Below, in pieces: positions 24,264 to 32,817 of a stretch of DNA of 47,988 nucleotides. The stretch covers positions 1 to 47,988 of the forward strand of contig DWWL01000068.1 of assembly GCA_019119775.1 (NCBI GenBank), in the 5' to 3' direction. This stretch comes from Candidatus Lachnoclostridium pullistercoris. GTDB lineage: Bacteria > Bacillota > Clostridia > Lachnospirales > Lachnospiraceae. The translations under genes and the position numbers were made by a program. Every line of letters starts with the position of its first letter. The stretch's first letter is position 1. Under the pieces are notes generated by a model, which was given only the letters and a program-made list of their open reading frames with translations, did no database searches and was not told the DNA's origin.

Positions 24264-25690
24264 TGGAAAAGAAAAACAGAACGGGCAGAGTCATGACGGC
24301 GGAGGAGATTGCCTCAGCCTGCGGCGGACGCCTGTTTTCAGGAGATAAAAACAGCCGGATCCGGCGGATCGTGCTGGATTCCAGAAAAGCGGGGGAGGGA
24401 GATCTGTTTGTCCCTGTCATCGGGGAGAAAGTGGATGCCCACCGCTTTTTAAAGCAGGTGGCGGACCGGGGTGCGGCGGCGGTGTTTACCAGCGAGCACA
24501 GTGAGGAGGATTTTCCGGGAGATCCGGGACAGAGCACTGCCTGGATCCAGGTGGATGACACCAGGCTTGCCCTGCAGCGGCTGGGCGCATTCTGCCGCCG
24601 GGAAAGCTCTATCCCTGTGATTGGCGTCACGGGAAGCGTGGGAAAGACCACCACGAGGGAGATGATCGCCGCGGCCTTAAACGCCGGCTTCCAGGTCTAC
24701 AAGACGCCGGGCAACAGCAACAGCCAGGTGGGAGTTCCCATCACCATGTGGGAGATCGCGCCGGAGGACGAGATCGCGGTGATTGAGCTGGGAATGAGCG
24801 AGCCGGGAGAGCTGACCAGGATCGCAGAGGTGGCCCGGCCCACCATGGCGGTGATCACCAATATCGGCATCGCCCATATGGAGCAGCTGGGCTCCCAGGA
24901 GAATATTCTGAGGGAGAAACTGACCATTCAGGACGGACTGGAGCCGGGAGGCGTTCTGCTGTTAAACGGAGACGATCCGCTCTTAAAACATACCAGGGCC
25001 AGAGAAGGATACCGCACCGTCTATTACGGGACGGGAGAAAACTGCCAGTACCAGGCAAAAGAGGTGCGGATGGAAAACGGAAAGGCGGTCTTTACGGCTG
25101 TCCACGGCGGCAGGCAGGTGCCGGTGCGCCTGCAGGTGCCTGGATTTCACAATGTGCTGAACGCCATGGCGGCGCTGGCCGCGGCGGAGGAGTCGGGACT
25201 TCCCATGGAGCAGGCGGTTCGGACGCTGGAGAAATTCCACGGGTTTAAGCACCGTCAGCAGATCTTTGAAAAGAACGGGATTGTGGTGGTGGACGACACT
25301 TACAACGCCAGCCCTGTCTCCATGAAAGCGGGGCTGGATATTCTGGCAGACGTCAGCGCCGGCAGGCGGCGGATCGCCGTGCTGGCGGATATGAAGGAGC
25401 TGGGAGACGAGTCCAGGCGTTTCCACTACGAGGTGGGAACCTATCTGAAGGAGCGCCCGGTGGAGATTCTCTTTACGCTGGGAGAGCTGGCAGAGGAGAT
25501 CGCCAGGGGAGCAGAGGAGAGCGGCGGAGCCGGATGTACGGAGCAGTATGAGGACAAAGAACAGCTGGCGAAGCGGCTGCACCAGGTTCTGCGGCCGGGG
25601 GACTGCGTGCTGTTTAAAGGGTCCAATTCCATGGGCCTTTCTGAGCTGGCCGAGCAGTTTTACGATCCGGAGCCAGATACCCTGCAGTAG
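24263..25690 (+). CDS. murF: UDP-N-acetylmuramoyl-tripeptide-D-alanyl-D-alanine ligase MurF
   Basis: A 475-residue ligase that adds D-Ala-D-Ala, completing the soluble peptidoglycan precursor. It has the N-terminal domain (IRRIVLDSRKAGEGDLFV), ATP site GVTGSVGKTTT (about 118-128), GNSNSQVGVP, VIELGMSEPGE, TNIGIAHMEQLGS and a C-terminal domain with VVDDTYNASPVSMKAGL. ATG 24263 overlaps the murE stop by one base; a GTG at 24260 in frame is also possible. The preceding AAAGGAG inside murE serves as ribosome-binding site. Length is usual for the family. A 271-base spacer without a gene follows. Confidence 0.95.
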   Translation: MEKKNRTGRVMTAEEIASACGGRLFSGDKNSRIRRIVLDSRKAGEGDLFVPVIGEKVDAHRFLKQVADRGAAAVFTSEHSEEDFPGDPGQSTAWIQVDDTRLALQRLGAFCRRESSIPVIGVTGSVGKTTTREMIAAALNAGFQVYKTPGNSNSQVGVPITMWEIAPEDEIAVIELGMSEPGELTRIAEVARPTMAVITNIGIAHMEQLGSQENILREKLTIQDGLEPGGVLLLNGDDPLLKHTRAREGYRTVYYGTGENCQYQAKEVRMENGKAVFTAVHGGRQVPVRLQVPGFHNVLNAMAALAAAEESGLPMEQAVRTLEKFHGFKHRQQIFEKNGIVVVDDTYNASPVSMKAGLDILADVSAGRRRIAVLADMKELGDESRRFHYEVGTYLKERPVEILFTLGELAEEIARGAEESGGAGCTEQYEDKEQLAKRLHQVLRPGDCVLFKGSNSMGLSELAEQFYDPEPDTLQ

Positions 25691-25961
25691 GCTGGAGGGC
25701 ATCAAAGTTCCGCCGCGGTATTTCTGAGGCGGACTGCGGGAGCGGTGCGTTCCTTTCTGCCGCAGAAAAAGGATCATGAGGGGGCAGCTGCCGGGCGCAG
25801 GCCCCCGTTTTGCGCGGCAGGCCCGGCAAGCGCCGCCGTGTCCGCATGGACAGACATCTGCCGGGCGGTGGGCAGCGAACTGCAGGCAGCAAAGAGCAAA
25901 GCTGTGAGCGGACCGCTGCACATGGGGCGGAAGGAAGAAAAGGACGGGAAAGGAGAGAAGA
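25691..25961 (+). other. Structured spacer without a gene before priA
   Basis: No protein-like frame is present. The stretch holds GCCGGGC (25790-25796) facing GCCCGGC (25821-25827), a CTGCGG/CCGCAG pair near 25736-25765, and a 10-base direct repeat CTGCCGGGCG (25788-25797 and 25858-25867). It ends in a purine-rich run with the priA ribosome-binding site. It could be a structured leader or remnant sequence. No promoter is obvious. Confidence 0.4.
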
Positions 25962-28178
25962 ATGGGAGAACGATATGCCAATGTGATCGTGGACATTTCC
26001 CATGAGCGGGTGGACCGCCCGTTTCAGTACCGGATTCCGGAACAACTGGCGGGGGCGGTCCAGGTCGGCTCTCCCGTGACGGTCCCCTTCGGAGCGGGAA
26101 ACCGCTTGAGAAGGGCCTATGTGGTGGAGGTGACGGACCGGCCGGAATTTGACCCGGGCCGGATCAAGGAGATTGCCGGCGTGGATGAAAACGGTTTCCG
26201 CGCCGCTTCCCAGCTGATCCGCCTGGCGTGGTGGATGAAGGAGAGGTACGGCTCCACCATGAACCAGGCCCTCAAGACCGTTCTGCCGGTCAAGGAAAAG
26301 ATCCGCCCGGCGGAGAAAAAGACCATTCGGACGGAGCTGTCTGAGGAACGCCTGAAAGAGCTGCGGGCGGAGGCGGAGAGAAAACACTACCGGGCGCGGG
26401 AGCGGATATTCTCCGCTCTTTTGGATATAGGGGAGGTGCCGTGGGAGTTTGCGGCCCGCCAGCTGCGGGTCACGGCATCGGCCTTAAAGCCCATGGAAGA
26501 AAAAGGATGGATCCGGGTGGACCGGGCGGAAGTCTACCGCAATCCCCTGGCGGCGGTAAAGGCCGGAGCCGGACGGGTGGAGCTAAACGCCGGGCAGCGG
26601 GCGGCGGCGGACGCCTTTATCCGGGATTACCGGGCGGGAAAGCCTGGAAAATACTTAGTCTACGGGATCACAGGCAGCGGCAAAACAGAAGTGTACATGG
26701 AGATGATGGAGGAGGTGCTCCGGGATGGAAAGCAGGTGATCGTGCTCATCCCGGAGATCGCCCTCACTTATCAGACGGTGATGCGGTTTTACCGGAGGTT
26801 TGGGAACCTGGTGTCGGTGATCAACTCCCGCCTCTCCAAAGGAGAGCGCTGCGACCAGTTTGAACGGGCTTTAAAGGGAGAGATCCAGGTGATGATCGGC
26901 CCCCGCTCGGCCCTGTTCACTCCATTTGAAAATCTGGGGCTGATCGTGATCGACGAGGAGCAGGAGGGAGCCTACAAGAGTGAGCTTGCTCCCCGCTACC
27001 ACGCCAGAGAGGTGGCCGAGGAGCGGGCGGCCATGGCCGGCGCCGGACTGGTGCTGGGCTCGGCCACTCCGTCCCTGGAATCCTACACCAGGGCGCTGCG
27101 GGGGGAATACCGCCTTCTGCGGCTGGAGAAGCGGGCGAAAAAAGACAGCCGCCTGGCACAGGTGGAGATCGTGGATCTGAGAGAAGAACTCAGGAAGGGA
27201 AACAAGTCCATGTTCAGTTTCCGTCTGCAGGAGCTGATGGAGGAGAAGTTAGGCCGGCGGGAGCAGATCATGCTGTTTATGAACCGCCGGGGCTACTCCA
27301 GCTTTGTCTCCTGCCGTTCCTGCGGGGAGGCGCTGAAATGCCCTCACTGCGACGTGAGCCTGACCCTTCACCGGAACGGAAGGTTAAAATGCCACTACTG
27401 CGGCTATGAGATCTCCATGCCGGACCGCTGTCCGTCCTGCGGTTCTCCCTATATTGCAGGCTTCGGCACCGGAACCCAGAAGATTGAGGAACAGACGAAG
27501 AAAATGTTCCCCCAGGCCAGGGTACTGCGGATGGATATGGACACCACTTCCAGAAAAGGCGGACACGAGGAGATCCTCTCCGCCTTCGGGGACGGAGAGG
27601 CAGATATTCTCATCGGAACGCAGATGATCGTGAAGGGACATGATTTTCCGAAGGTGACGCTGGTGGGAGTGCTGGCGGCCGACCTTTCCCTCCACGCCCC
27701 TGATTTTGCCTGCGGGGAAAAAACCTTTCAGCTTCTGACCCAGGCGGCCGGCCGGGCAGGCCGGGGGGAGGACGCCGGCAGCGTGGTGATTCAGACCTAC
27801 ATGCCGGACCATTACAGCATACAGGCGGCGGCCAGTCAGGATTATGAGCGGTTTTACCGGGAGGAGATGAGCTACCGGACCATGCTCCGCTACCCGCCGG
27901 TCCTGCGGATGCTTGCCATCGCGGCAGCCTCTCCAAAGGAAGAGGAGCTGAGATCGGCCGCGGCGGTTATGGGGCAGACGGCTGAAAAATACAGCGCAGT
28001 CCCGGGCGGCCGGCCGGCGGAGATCATCGGTCCGGTGGACGCGCCCATATACAAAGTTAATGATATTTACAGAAAAATTTTATATATTAAGCATGAAAAT
28101 TATGATATACTATTAAAAATCCGGAAAGGGATTGAAAAACTGGAGCTGCCGGTGATGCTGAGCTTTGATCTGCAGTGA
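25962..28178 (+). CDS. priA: Primosomal protein N' (replication restart helicase PriA)
   Basis: A 738-residue superfamily 2 helicase that reloads the replisome at stalled forks. The N-terminal 3'-DNA-end-binding domain (about 1-100; YANVIVDISHERVDRPFQY) is followed by a winged helix and the motor. Walker A is GITGSGKTEVYMEMM (about 236) and motif II reads D331-E332-E333-Q334, where many homologs have DEEH. Eight cysteines in CRSCG, CPHC, CHYC and CPSCG (about 445-490) bind two zinc ions. Motifs V and VI (IGTQMIVKGHDFPKVTLVG; TQAAGRAGRG) are intact. ATG 25962 has GGAGAG upstream. The last 130 bases are unusually AT-rich and may hold a promoter for def. Confidence 0.95.
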   Translation: MGERYANVIVDISHERVDRPFQYRIPEQLAGAVQVGSPVTVPFGAGNRLRRAYVVEVTDRPEFDPGRIKEIAGVDENGFRAASQLIRLAWWMKERYGSTMNQALKTVLPVKEKIRPAEKKTIRTELSEERLKELRAEAERKHYRARERIFSALLDIGEVPWEFAARQLRVTASALKPMEEKGWIRVDRAEVYRNPLAAVKAGAGRVELNAGQRAAADAFIRDYRAGKPGKYLVYGITGSGKTEVYMEMMEEVLRDGKQVIVLIPEIALTYQTVMRFYRRFGNLVSVINSRLSKGERCDQFERALKGEIQVMIGPRSALFTPFENLGLIVIDEEQEGAYKSELAPRYHAREVAEERAAMAGAGLVLGSATPSLESYTRALRGEYRLLRLEKRAKKDSRLAQVEIVDLREELRKGNKSMFSFRLQELMEEKLGRREQIMLFMNRRGYSSFVSCRSCGEALKCPHCDVSLTLHRNGRLKCHYCGYEISMPDRCPSCGSPYIAGFGTGTQKIEEQTKKMFPQARVLRMDMDTTSRKGGHEEILSAFGDGEADILIGTQMIVKGHDFPKVTLVGVLAADLSLHAPDFACGEKTFQLLTQAAGRAGRGEDAGSVVIQTYMPDHYSIQAAASQDYERFYREEMSYRTMLRYPPVLRMLAIAAASPKEEELRSAAAVMGQTAEKYSAVPGGRPAEIIGPVDAPIYKVNDIYRKILYIKHENYDILLKIRKGIEKLELPVMLSFDLQ
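28083..28111 (+). promoter_or_regulatory. Candidate promoter for def inside priA
   Basis: TATACT (28106-28111) with a TGA extension (28103-28105) lies in an AT-rich island within the priA 3' end, about 115 bases before def. The -35 position (28083-28088, TATATT) is a poor match, so the call rests on the extended -10 box and the base composition. Confidence 0.4.
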
Positions 28179-28226
28179 GCGGCGGCAGAAATAATAGAGA
28201 AAAAGCAGCAAAGGAGAGAAAAAGCT

Positions 28227-28715
28227 ATGGCGATCAGAAAAGTAAGAGTAATCGGAGATGAGATTCTGAACAAGCAGTGCAAGCCGGTGAAGGAGATGAA
28301 TGCCCGGACCGCGGAGCTGATCGACGATATGTTTGAGACAATGTATGAGGAGAACGGAGCGGGGCTGGCGGCTCCCCAGGTGGGAATTCTGCGCCAGATC
28401 GTCACGATCGACGTGGAGGACGGAAACCAGTATGTGCTGATCAATCCGGAGATCGTGGAGATGTCCGGAGAGCAGACCGGATACGAGGGCTGTCTGAGTG
28501 TTCCCGGAAAGACGGGTATTGTGACGCGGCCGAACCACGTGAAGGTGCGGGCGCTCAATGAAAAGATGGAGCCTTACGAGCTGGTGGGCGAGGGCCTTCT
28601 GGCCCGGGCGATCTGCCACGAGTGCGATCATCTGAAAGGAAAGCTGTACGTGTCCATGGTGGAAGGCGAGCTGGAGGACGTGGACGCAGCAGATGAGGAA
28701 GAAAGCGAGGAGTAA
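28227..28715 (+). CDS. def: Peptide deformylase
   Basis: A 162-residue iron/zinc hydrolase that removes the formyl group from the first methionine of new proteins. The three family motifs are present: GAGLAAPQVG, EGCLSVPG (with the metal-binding Cys) and HECDH (two metal-binding His and the catalytic Glu). A Glu/Asp-rich C-terminal tail (DVDAADEEESEE) is added. GGAGAG lies about 9 bases upstream of ATG 28227. It is followed after 2 bases by fmt, the enzyme that adds the formyl group to initiator tRNA; the pairing is conserved in most bacteria. Confidence 0.97.
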   Translation: MAIRKVRVIGDEILNKQCKPVKEMNARTAELIDDMFETMYEENGAGLAAPQVGILRQIVTIDVEDGNQYVLINPEIVEMSGEQTGYEGCLSVPGKTGIVTRPNHVKVRALNEKMEPYELVGEGLLARAICHECDHLKGKLYVSMVEGELEDVDAADEEESEE

Positions 28716-28717
28716 TT

Positions 28718-29662
28718 ATGCGCATAGTATTTATGGGAACGCCGGATTTTTCCGTGCCGGCGCTGGAGGCCCTGGTAAAGGGAGGCCATCAGGTCATCGC
28801 CGCCGTCACCCAGCCGGATAAGCCGAAGGGACGGGGAAAGGCGGTGCTCATGACTCCGGTGAAGGAGAAAGCCCTGGAGCTTGGAATTCCGGTCTATCAG
28901 CCGGCAAAGGTGAGAGATCCGGAGTTTGTGGAAGTGCTGCGCGGCATGGAACCGGACGCCATTGTGGTGGTGGCCTTCGGCCAGATCCTCCCGCCGTCTG
29001 TTCTGGAGATCCCCAGATACGGCTGCATCAATATTCACGCCTCCCTTCTGCCGAAATACCGGGGAGCCGCCCCCATCCAGTGGGCGGTGATCGACGGGGA
29101 GAAGGAGACGGGAGTGACCACCATGTTTATGAATGAGGGCCTGGACACGGGAGATATGCTGGAAAAAGCAGCGGTCCCGCTGGAGGAGAAGGAGACGGGA
29201 GGCAGCCTTCACGACAAGCTGTCCGTTCTCGGCGGAAAACTGATCCTCTCCACCCTGAAAGGGCTTGAGGACGGGACTTTAAAGGGAACTCCCCAGACGG
29301 ATGAGGGGACCTGCTATGCCAGAATGCTTAAAAAATCCCTGGGAGACATTGACTGGACCATGGACGGAGCGGCCATCGAGCGGCTGATCCGGGGACTGAA
29401 CCCCTGGCCCAGCGCTTACACCTGCCTGCACGGAAAGACCCTGAAGATCTGGGACGCGGATGTGCTGGAGCAGGAATACGGCGTCCAGCCGGGCACTGTG
29501 GCGGAGGTGTCCAAGTCCAGTCTGATCATACAGACGGGAAAAGGTTCCCTCTCTGTCCGCAGCCTTCAGCTGGAGGGAAAGAAGCGGATGGATATTGAGG
29601 ACTTCCTGCGGGGATACTCAGTAGAAAAGGGAGCAGTACTGGAAAGGAGAGCTGACAGATGA
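28718..29662 (+). CDS. fmt: Methionyl-tRNA formyltransferase
   Basis: A 314-residue cytoplasmic enzyme that formylates Met-tRNAfMet using 10-formyltetrahydrofolate. The formate-transfer domain shows MRIVFMGTPDFSVPALEALV, the folate loop TQPDKPKGRG, INIHASLLPKYRGAAPIQWA with the catalytic Asn/His pair, and LDTGDML with the Asp. The C-terminal OB-fold domain (about 205-314) binds tRNA. The ribosome-binding site GAGGAG is inside the end of def. The stop codon overlaps the next start (ATGA, 29659-29662). Its substrate is the product of fhs further upstream. Confidence 0.97.
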   Translation: MRIVFMGTPDFSVPALEALVKGGHQVIAAVTQPDKPKGRGKAVLMTPVKEKALELGIPVYQPAKVRDPEFVEVLRGMEPDAIVVVAFGQILPPSVLEIPRYGCINIHASLLPKYRGAAPIQWAVIDGEKETGVTTMFMNEGLDTGDMLEKAAVPLEEKETGGSLHDKLSVLGGKLILSTLKGLEDGTLKGTPQTDEGTCYARMLKKSLGDIDWTMDGAAIERLIRGLNPWPSAYTCLHGKTLKIWDADVLEQEYGVQPGTVAEVSKSSLIIQTGKGSLSVRSLQLEGKKRMDIEDFLRGYSVEKGAVLERRADR

Positions 29663-30414
29663 CATTTTTGACGGCTATGGGATATTACGGCTACGGTTAC
29701 GGATATCCCCGCTACGGGTTCGGATTTTACTGGGATCCCACGCTGATCCTGGTGCTGATCGGCGCCCTTATCTCCATGTGGGCGTCCGGACGGGTGCAGT
29801 CCACGTTCAACCGGTTTTCCAGAGTGCGGAGCATGTCGGGACTTACCGGGGCGGAGACGGCCAGAAAGATTCTGGATTCCCAGGGTCTCTATGACGTGCA
29901 GGTGCGCGCGGTCCGCGGCAGTCTGACAGACCATTACGATCCCAGGAGCAGGACGGTCAATCTGTCCGACTCTGTCTACGGGTCCGCGTCGGTGGCAGCT
30001 GTGGGCGTGGCGGCCCATGAGTGCGGCCACGCGGTTCAGCACGCCAGACAGTATGCGCCCTTAAATATCCGCAGTGCCCTGGTGCCTGTGGCCAACATCG
30101 GCACCAATCTGTCCTGGCCCATTATCATCATCGGCGTCCTGTTTGGAATGAGTCCGTTCCTCCACCTGGGGATCCTCCTGTTTTCCCTGGGGGTGCTGTT
30201 TCAGCTGGTCACTCTGCCAGTGGAGTTTAATGCCTCCAGCCGCGCAGTGGTTCTTTTAGACCGCCTGGGAATTCTTCAGGGCGACGAGGTGAGCGGAGCG
30301 AGAAAGGTGCTGAAGGCAGCTGCCCTCACCTATGTGGCGGCGGCAGCGGGAACCATTCTTCAGCTGCTCCGCCTGATCATCCTGTTTGGAGGAAGAAATG
30401 ACCGTGACAACTAG
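29659..30414 (+). CDS. Membrane zinc metallopeptidase (YugP family)
   Basis: A 251-residue membrane protein of the Zn_peptidase_2 family (YugP). A glycine/tyrosine-rich N-terminus (MGYYGYGYGYPRYGFG) precedes a first membrane helix (about 28-45). The zinc motif H120-E121-C122-G123-H124 is followed by two or three further helices. Glu in TLPVEFNASSRA is the likely third ligand. The family is common in Firmicutes and its natural substrate is unknown; turnover of membrane proteins is a guess. Both ends overlap neighbours: fmt by 4 bases and rsmB by 17, so it is translated as part of the series. Confidence 0.9.
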   Translation: MTFLTAMGYYGYGYGYPRYGFGFYWDPTLILVLIGALISMWASGRVQSTFNRFSRVRSMSGLTGAETARKILDSQGLYDVQVRAVRGSLTDHYDPRSRTVNLSDSVYGSASVAAVGVAAHECGHAVQHARQYAPLNIRSALVPVANIGTNLSWPIIIIGVLFGMSPFLHLGILLFSLGVLFQLVTLPVEFNASSRAVVLLDRLGILQGDEVSGARKVLKAAALTYVAAAAGTILQLLRLIILFGGRNDRDN

Positions 30415-31762
30415 AGAAAACGGGGGGCGGGAAATCGCGCTGGATGTGCTGATGGAGGTGCTGGAAAACGGTGCCTTCGTCCATATCGCCCTTTCCCGCG
30501 CCCTTTTTAAATATCAGTATCTGGAAAAACAGGAGCGGGCGTTTATCACCCGGCTGGTGGACGGGACGGTGGAACGGCTCCTGCCCATCGACGAGGCGAT
30601 CAATGCCTGTTCCCGGGTGCGGACGGAAAAGATGAAGCCCCTGATCCGCACCCTTCTGCGGATGAGCGCCTACCAGATCCTCTATATGGACCGGGTACCC
30701 GATTCCGCGGCCTGCAACGAGGCGGTAAAGCTGGCGGCAAAGCGGAAGTTTTCCGGCCTGAAGGGATTTGTAAATGGGGTTCTGCGCAGCCTCTCCAGGA
30801 GAAAGGCAGAATTTGCCTTTGAGGATCTCTCCCTGAAATATTCCATGCCCCGGTGGCTGATCAGCCTCTGGGAAGAAGAGTACGGGGCGGAAAAGACAGA
30901 GCTCATGCTGAAGGGGTTTCTGAGCGAGAGAGGAACGTCTGTCCGCTGGAATGAGAGTCTGGTTTCCGAGGAAAAACTGATGGATTCCCTGAAGAGACAG
31001 GGAGCCCAGGCGGAGAGATCGCCCTACGGGGACAATATGCTGATCTTAAGGGATTACGACTATCTGGAAGGGCTGGAGGCATTTCAGAAGGGCTGGATCC
31101 AGGTCCAGGACGTGAGCTCCTCCTTTGTGGGCCGCCTGGCGGACCCGGCTCCCGGCAGCCATATCATTGACGTCTGCAGCGCCCCCGGCGGAAAGAGCCT
31201 TCATCTGGCGGAGCTTTTAAAAGGGACCGGTCTGGTGGAGGCCAGGGATCTGACCTGGCAGAAGACCGCCCTCATTGAGGAAAACATTGAGCGCGCCGGC
31301 TGCCGGAACGTGCGCACGGAAGTGTGGGATGCCAGGGAGCTGAAGGAAGAGTCAGTGGGTCAGGCAGACGTGGTCATTGCCGATCTGCCCTGCTCCGGCC
31401 TGGGAATCATCGGGAAGAAGCCGGACATCAAGTACCGGATCACCTGGCAGGATCTTTCTGACCTGGCAGAACTTCAGAGAGAGATTCTCTCCGTCGTCTG
31501 GCAGTATGTAAAGCCGGGCGGGATGCTGATCTACTCCACCTGCACGGCGGACCGGCTGGAAAACCAGGACAACGCAGCCTGGTTTGCAGAACAGTTTCCT
31601 TTTGAGCCGGTGGATATCAGCGGAAAACTGGGCCCTGGACTGGAGGAAACGTCCATGAAGGACGGATGGATCCAGCTGCTGCCGGGGGTACACCCCTGCG
31701 ACGGCTTTTTTATATCTGTGTTCCGCAGACAGGACGAAAAGGAACAGAAAAAGGAGCATTGA
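30398..31762 (+). CDS. rsmB: 16S rRNA (cytosine-967-C5)-methyltransferase RsmB
   Basis: A 454-residue RNA methyltransferase. The N-terminal NusB-like RNA-binding domain (about 10-140; ALDVLMEVLENGAFVH, AFITRLVDGTVER) is joined to the SAM-dependent domain: CSAPGGKSLHLAEL (SAM site), ADLPCSGLG with C332, and YSTCTADRLENQ with the probable nucleophile C382. ATG 30398 has GGAGG (30388-30392) at 5 bases; a TTG at 30386 is the alternative. It overlaps the zinc peptidase gene. Final residues are Lys/Glu-rich. rsmB next to def-fmt and rlmN is a conserved grouping. Confidence 0.94.
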   Translation: MTVTTRENGGREIALDVLMEVLENGAFVHIALSRALFKYQYLEKQERAFITRLVDGTVERLLPIDEAINACSRVRTEKMKPLIRTLLRMSAYQILYMDRVPDSAACNEAVKLAAKRKFSGLKGFVNGVLRSLSRRKAEFAFEDLSLKYSMPRWLISLWEEEYGAEKTELMLKGFLSERGTSVRWNESLVSEEKLMDSLKRQGAQAERSPYGDNMLILRDYDYLEGLEAFQKGWIQVQDVSSSFVGRLADPAPGSHIIDVCSAPGGKSLHLAELLKGTGLVEARDLTWQKTALIEENIERAGCRNVRTEVWDARELKEESVGQADVVIADLPCSGLGIIGKKPDIKYRITWQDLSDLAELQREILSVVWQYVKPGGMLIYSTCTADRLENQDNAAWFAEQFPFEPVDISGKLGPGLEETSMKDGWIQLLPGVHPCDGFFISVFRRQDEKEQKKEH

Positions 31763-31768
31763 GGGAAT

Positions 31769-32812
31769 ATGGAAAAAAAGGACTTAAAGTCCATGACGCT
31801 GCCGGAGCTCTCCGATGAGCTTCTGGCAATGGGAGAGAAGGCATTCCGGTCAAAGCAGCTCTATCAGTGGATGCACCAGAAGCTGGCTGCCAGTCTGGAT
31901 GAGATGACCAATCTGCCGAAAAATCTCAGGGAACGCCTGGCCGGGGAATACATATGGACGGCTCTGGAGACGGTGGACGTAAAGATTTCCGCTGTGGACG
32001 GCACGAGAAAATATCTGTTCCGCCTGGCGGACGGAAACGTGATCGAGAGCGTGCTCATGCGCTATAAGCATGGCAACTCCGTCTGCGTCTCCTCCCAGGC
32101 AGGCTGCCGTATGGGCTGCCGCTTCTGCGCCTCCACTCTGGACGGCCTGGCGAGAAATCTCCTCCCGTCTGAGATTCTGGAGCAGGTGTACCGGATCCAG
32201 AGAGACACGGGGGAGCGGGTGTCCAATGTGGTGGTCATGGGTTCCGGCGAACCCATGGATAATTACGACAATGTGGTCCGTTTTATCCGCCTGTTGAGCG
32301 CCCCTGAGGGCCTGAATATCAGCCAGAGGAATATTACGGTCTCCACCTGCGGCCTGGTTCCTCAGATCCGCAGGCTGGCGGAGGAAGGGCTTCAGATCAC
32401 GCTGGCCCTTTCCCTCCACGCGCCGAACGACGAGGTGCGCCGCCAGCTGATGCCCATTGCCAACCGCTATCCCCTGCATGAGGTGCTGGATGCCTGCGCC
32501 TTCTACTGGGAAAAGACAGGGCGGCGCCTGACCTTTGAATACAGCCTGGTGAAGGGCGTCAACGACAATCTGGGAGAGGCGAAGGCCCTGGCCGACTTAA
32601 TCGGCGGCTATCACGGTCATGTGAACCTGATCCCGGTCAATCCCATCCGGGAGAGATCATTTGTACAGTCCAACCGGGACGCGATCGAGGCATTCCGCGG
32701 CTATCTGGAGAAGAGAGGCATCAATGTGACGGTGCGCCGGGAGATGGGCCGCGATATCGGAGGCGCCTGCGGGCAGCTGAGAAAGAGTTATATGGATAAG
32801 AAGGAGGCTTAA
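31769..32812 (+). CDS. rlmN: 23S rRNA/tRNA (adenine-C2)-methyltransferase RlmN
   Basis: A 347-residue radical-SAM enzyme that methylates A2503 of 23S rRNA and A37 of some tRNAs. The [4Fe-4S] motif C113-x3-C117-x2-C120 (CRMGCRFCAST) is intact. The C-terminal methyl-carrying cysteine C334 is in GGACGQLRKSY. GSGEPMDNYDNV and ALSLHAPNDEVRRQLMP are also family signatures. The N-terminal region (LPELSDELLAMGEKAFRSKQ) is the usual RNA-binding part. The gene starts 6 bases after rsmB, and stp begins 5 bases after it. Confidence 0.96.
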   Translation: MEKKDLKSMTLPELSDELLAMGEKAFRSKQLYQWMHQKLAASLDEMTNLPKNLRERLAGEYIWTALETVDVKISAVDGTRKYLFRLADGNVIESVLMRYKHGNSVCVSSQAGCRMGCRFCASTLDGLARNLLPSEILEQVYRIQRDTGERVSNVVVMGSGEPMDNYDNVVRFIRLLSAPEGLNISQRNITVSTCGLVPQIRRLAEEGLQITLALSLHAPNDEVRRQLMPIANRYPLHEVLDACAFYWEKTGRRLTFEYSLVKGVNDNLGEAKALADLIGGYHGHVNLIPVNPIRERSFVQSNRDAIEAFRGYLEKRGINVTVRREMGRDIGGACGQLRKSYMDKKEA

Positions 32813-32817
32813 GGGCA

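Noticed and set aside
25745..26005. Possible small protein in the spacer before priA
   Set aside because: No ribosome-binding site, low-complexity composition, and it runs into the priA start in another frame.
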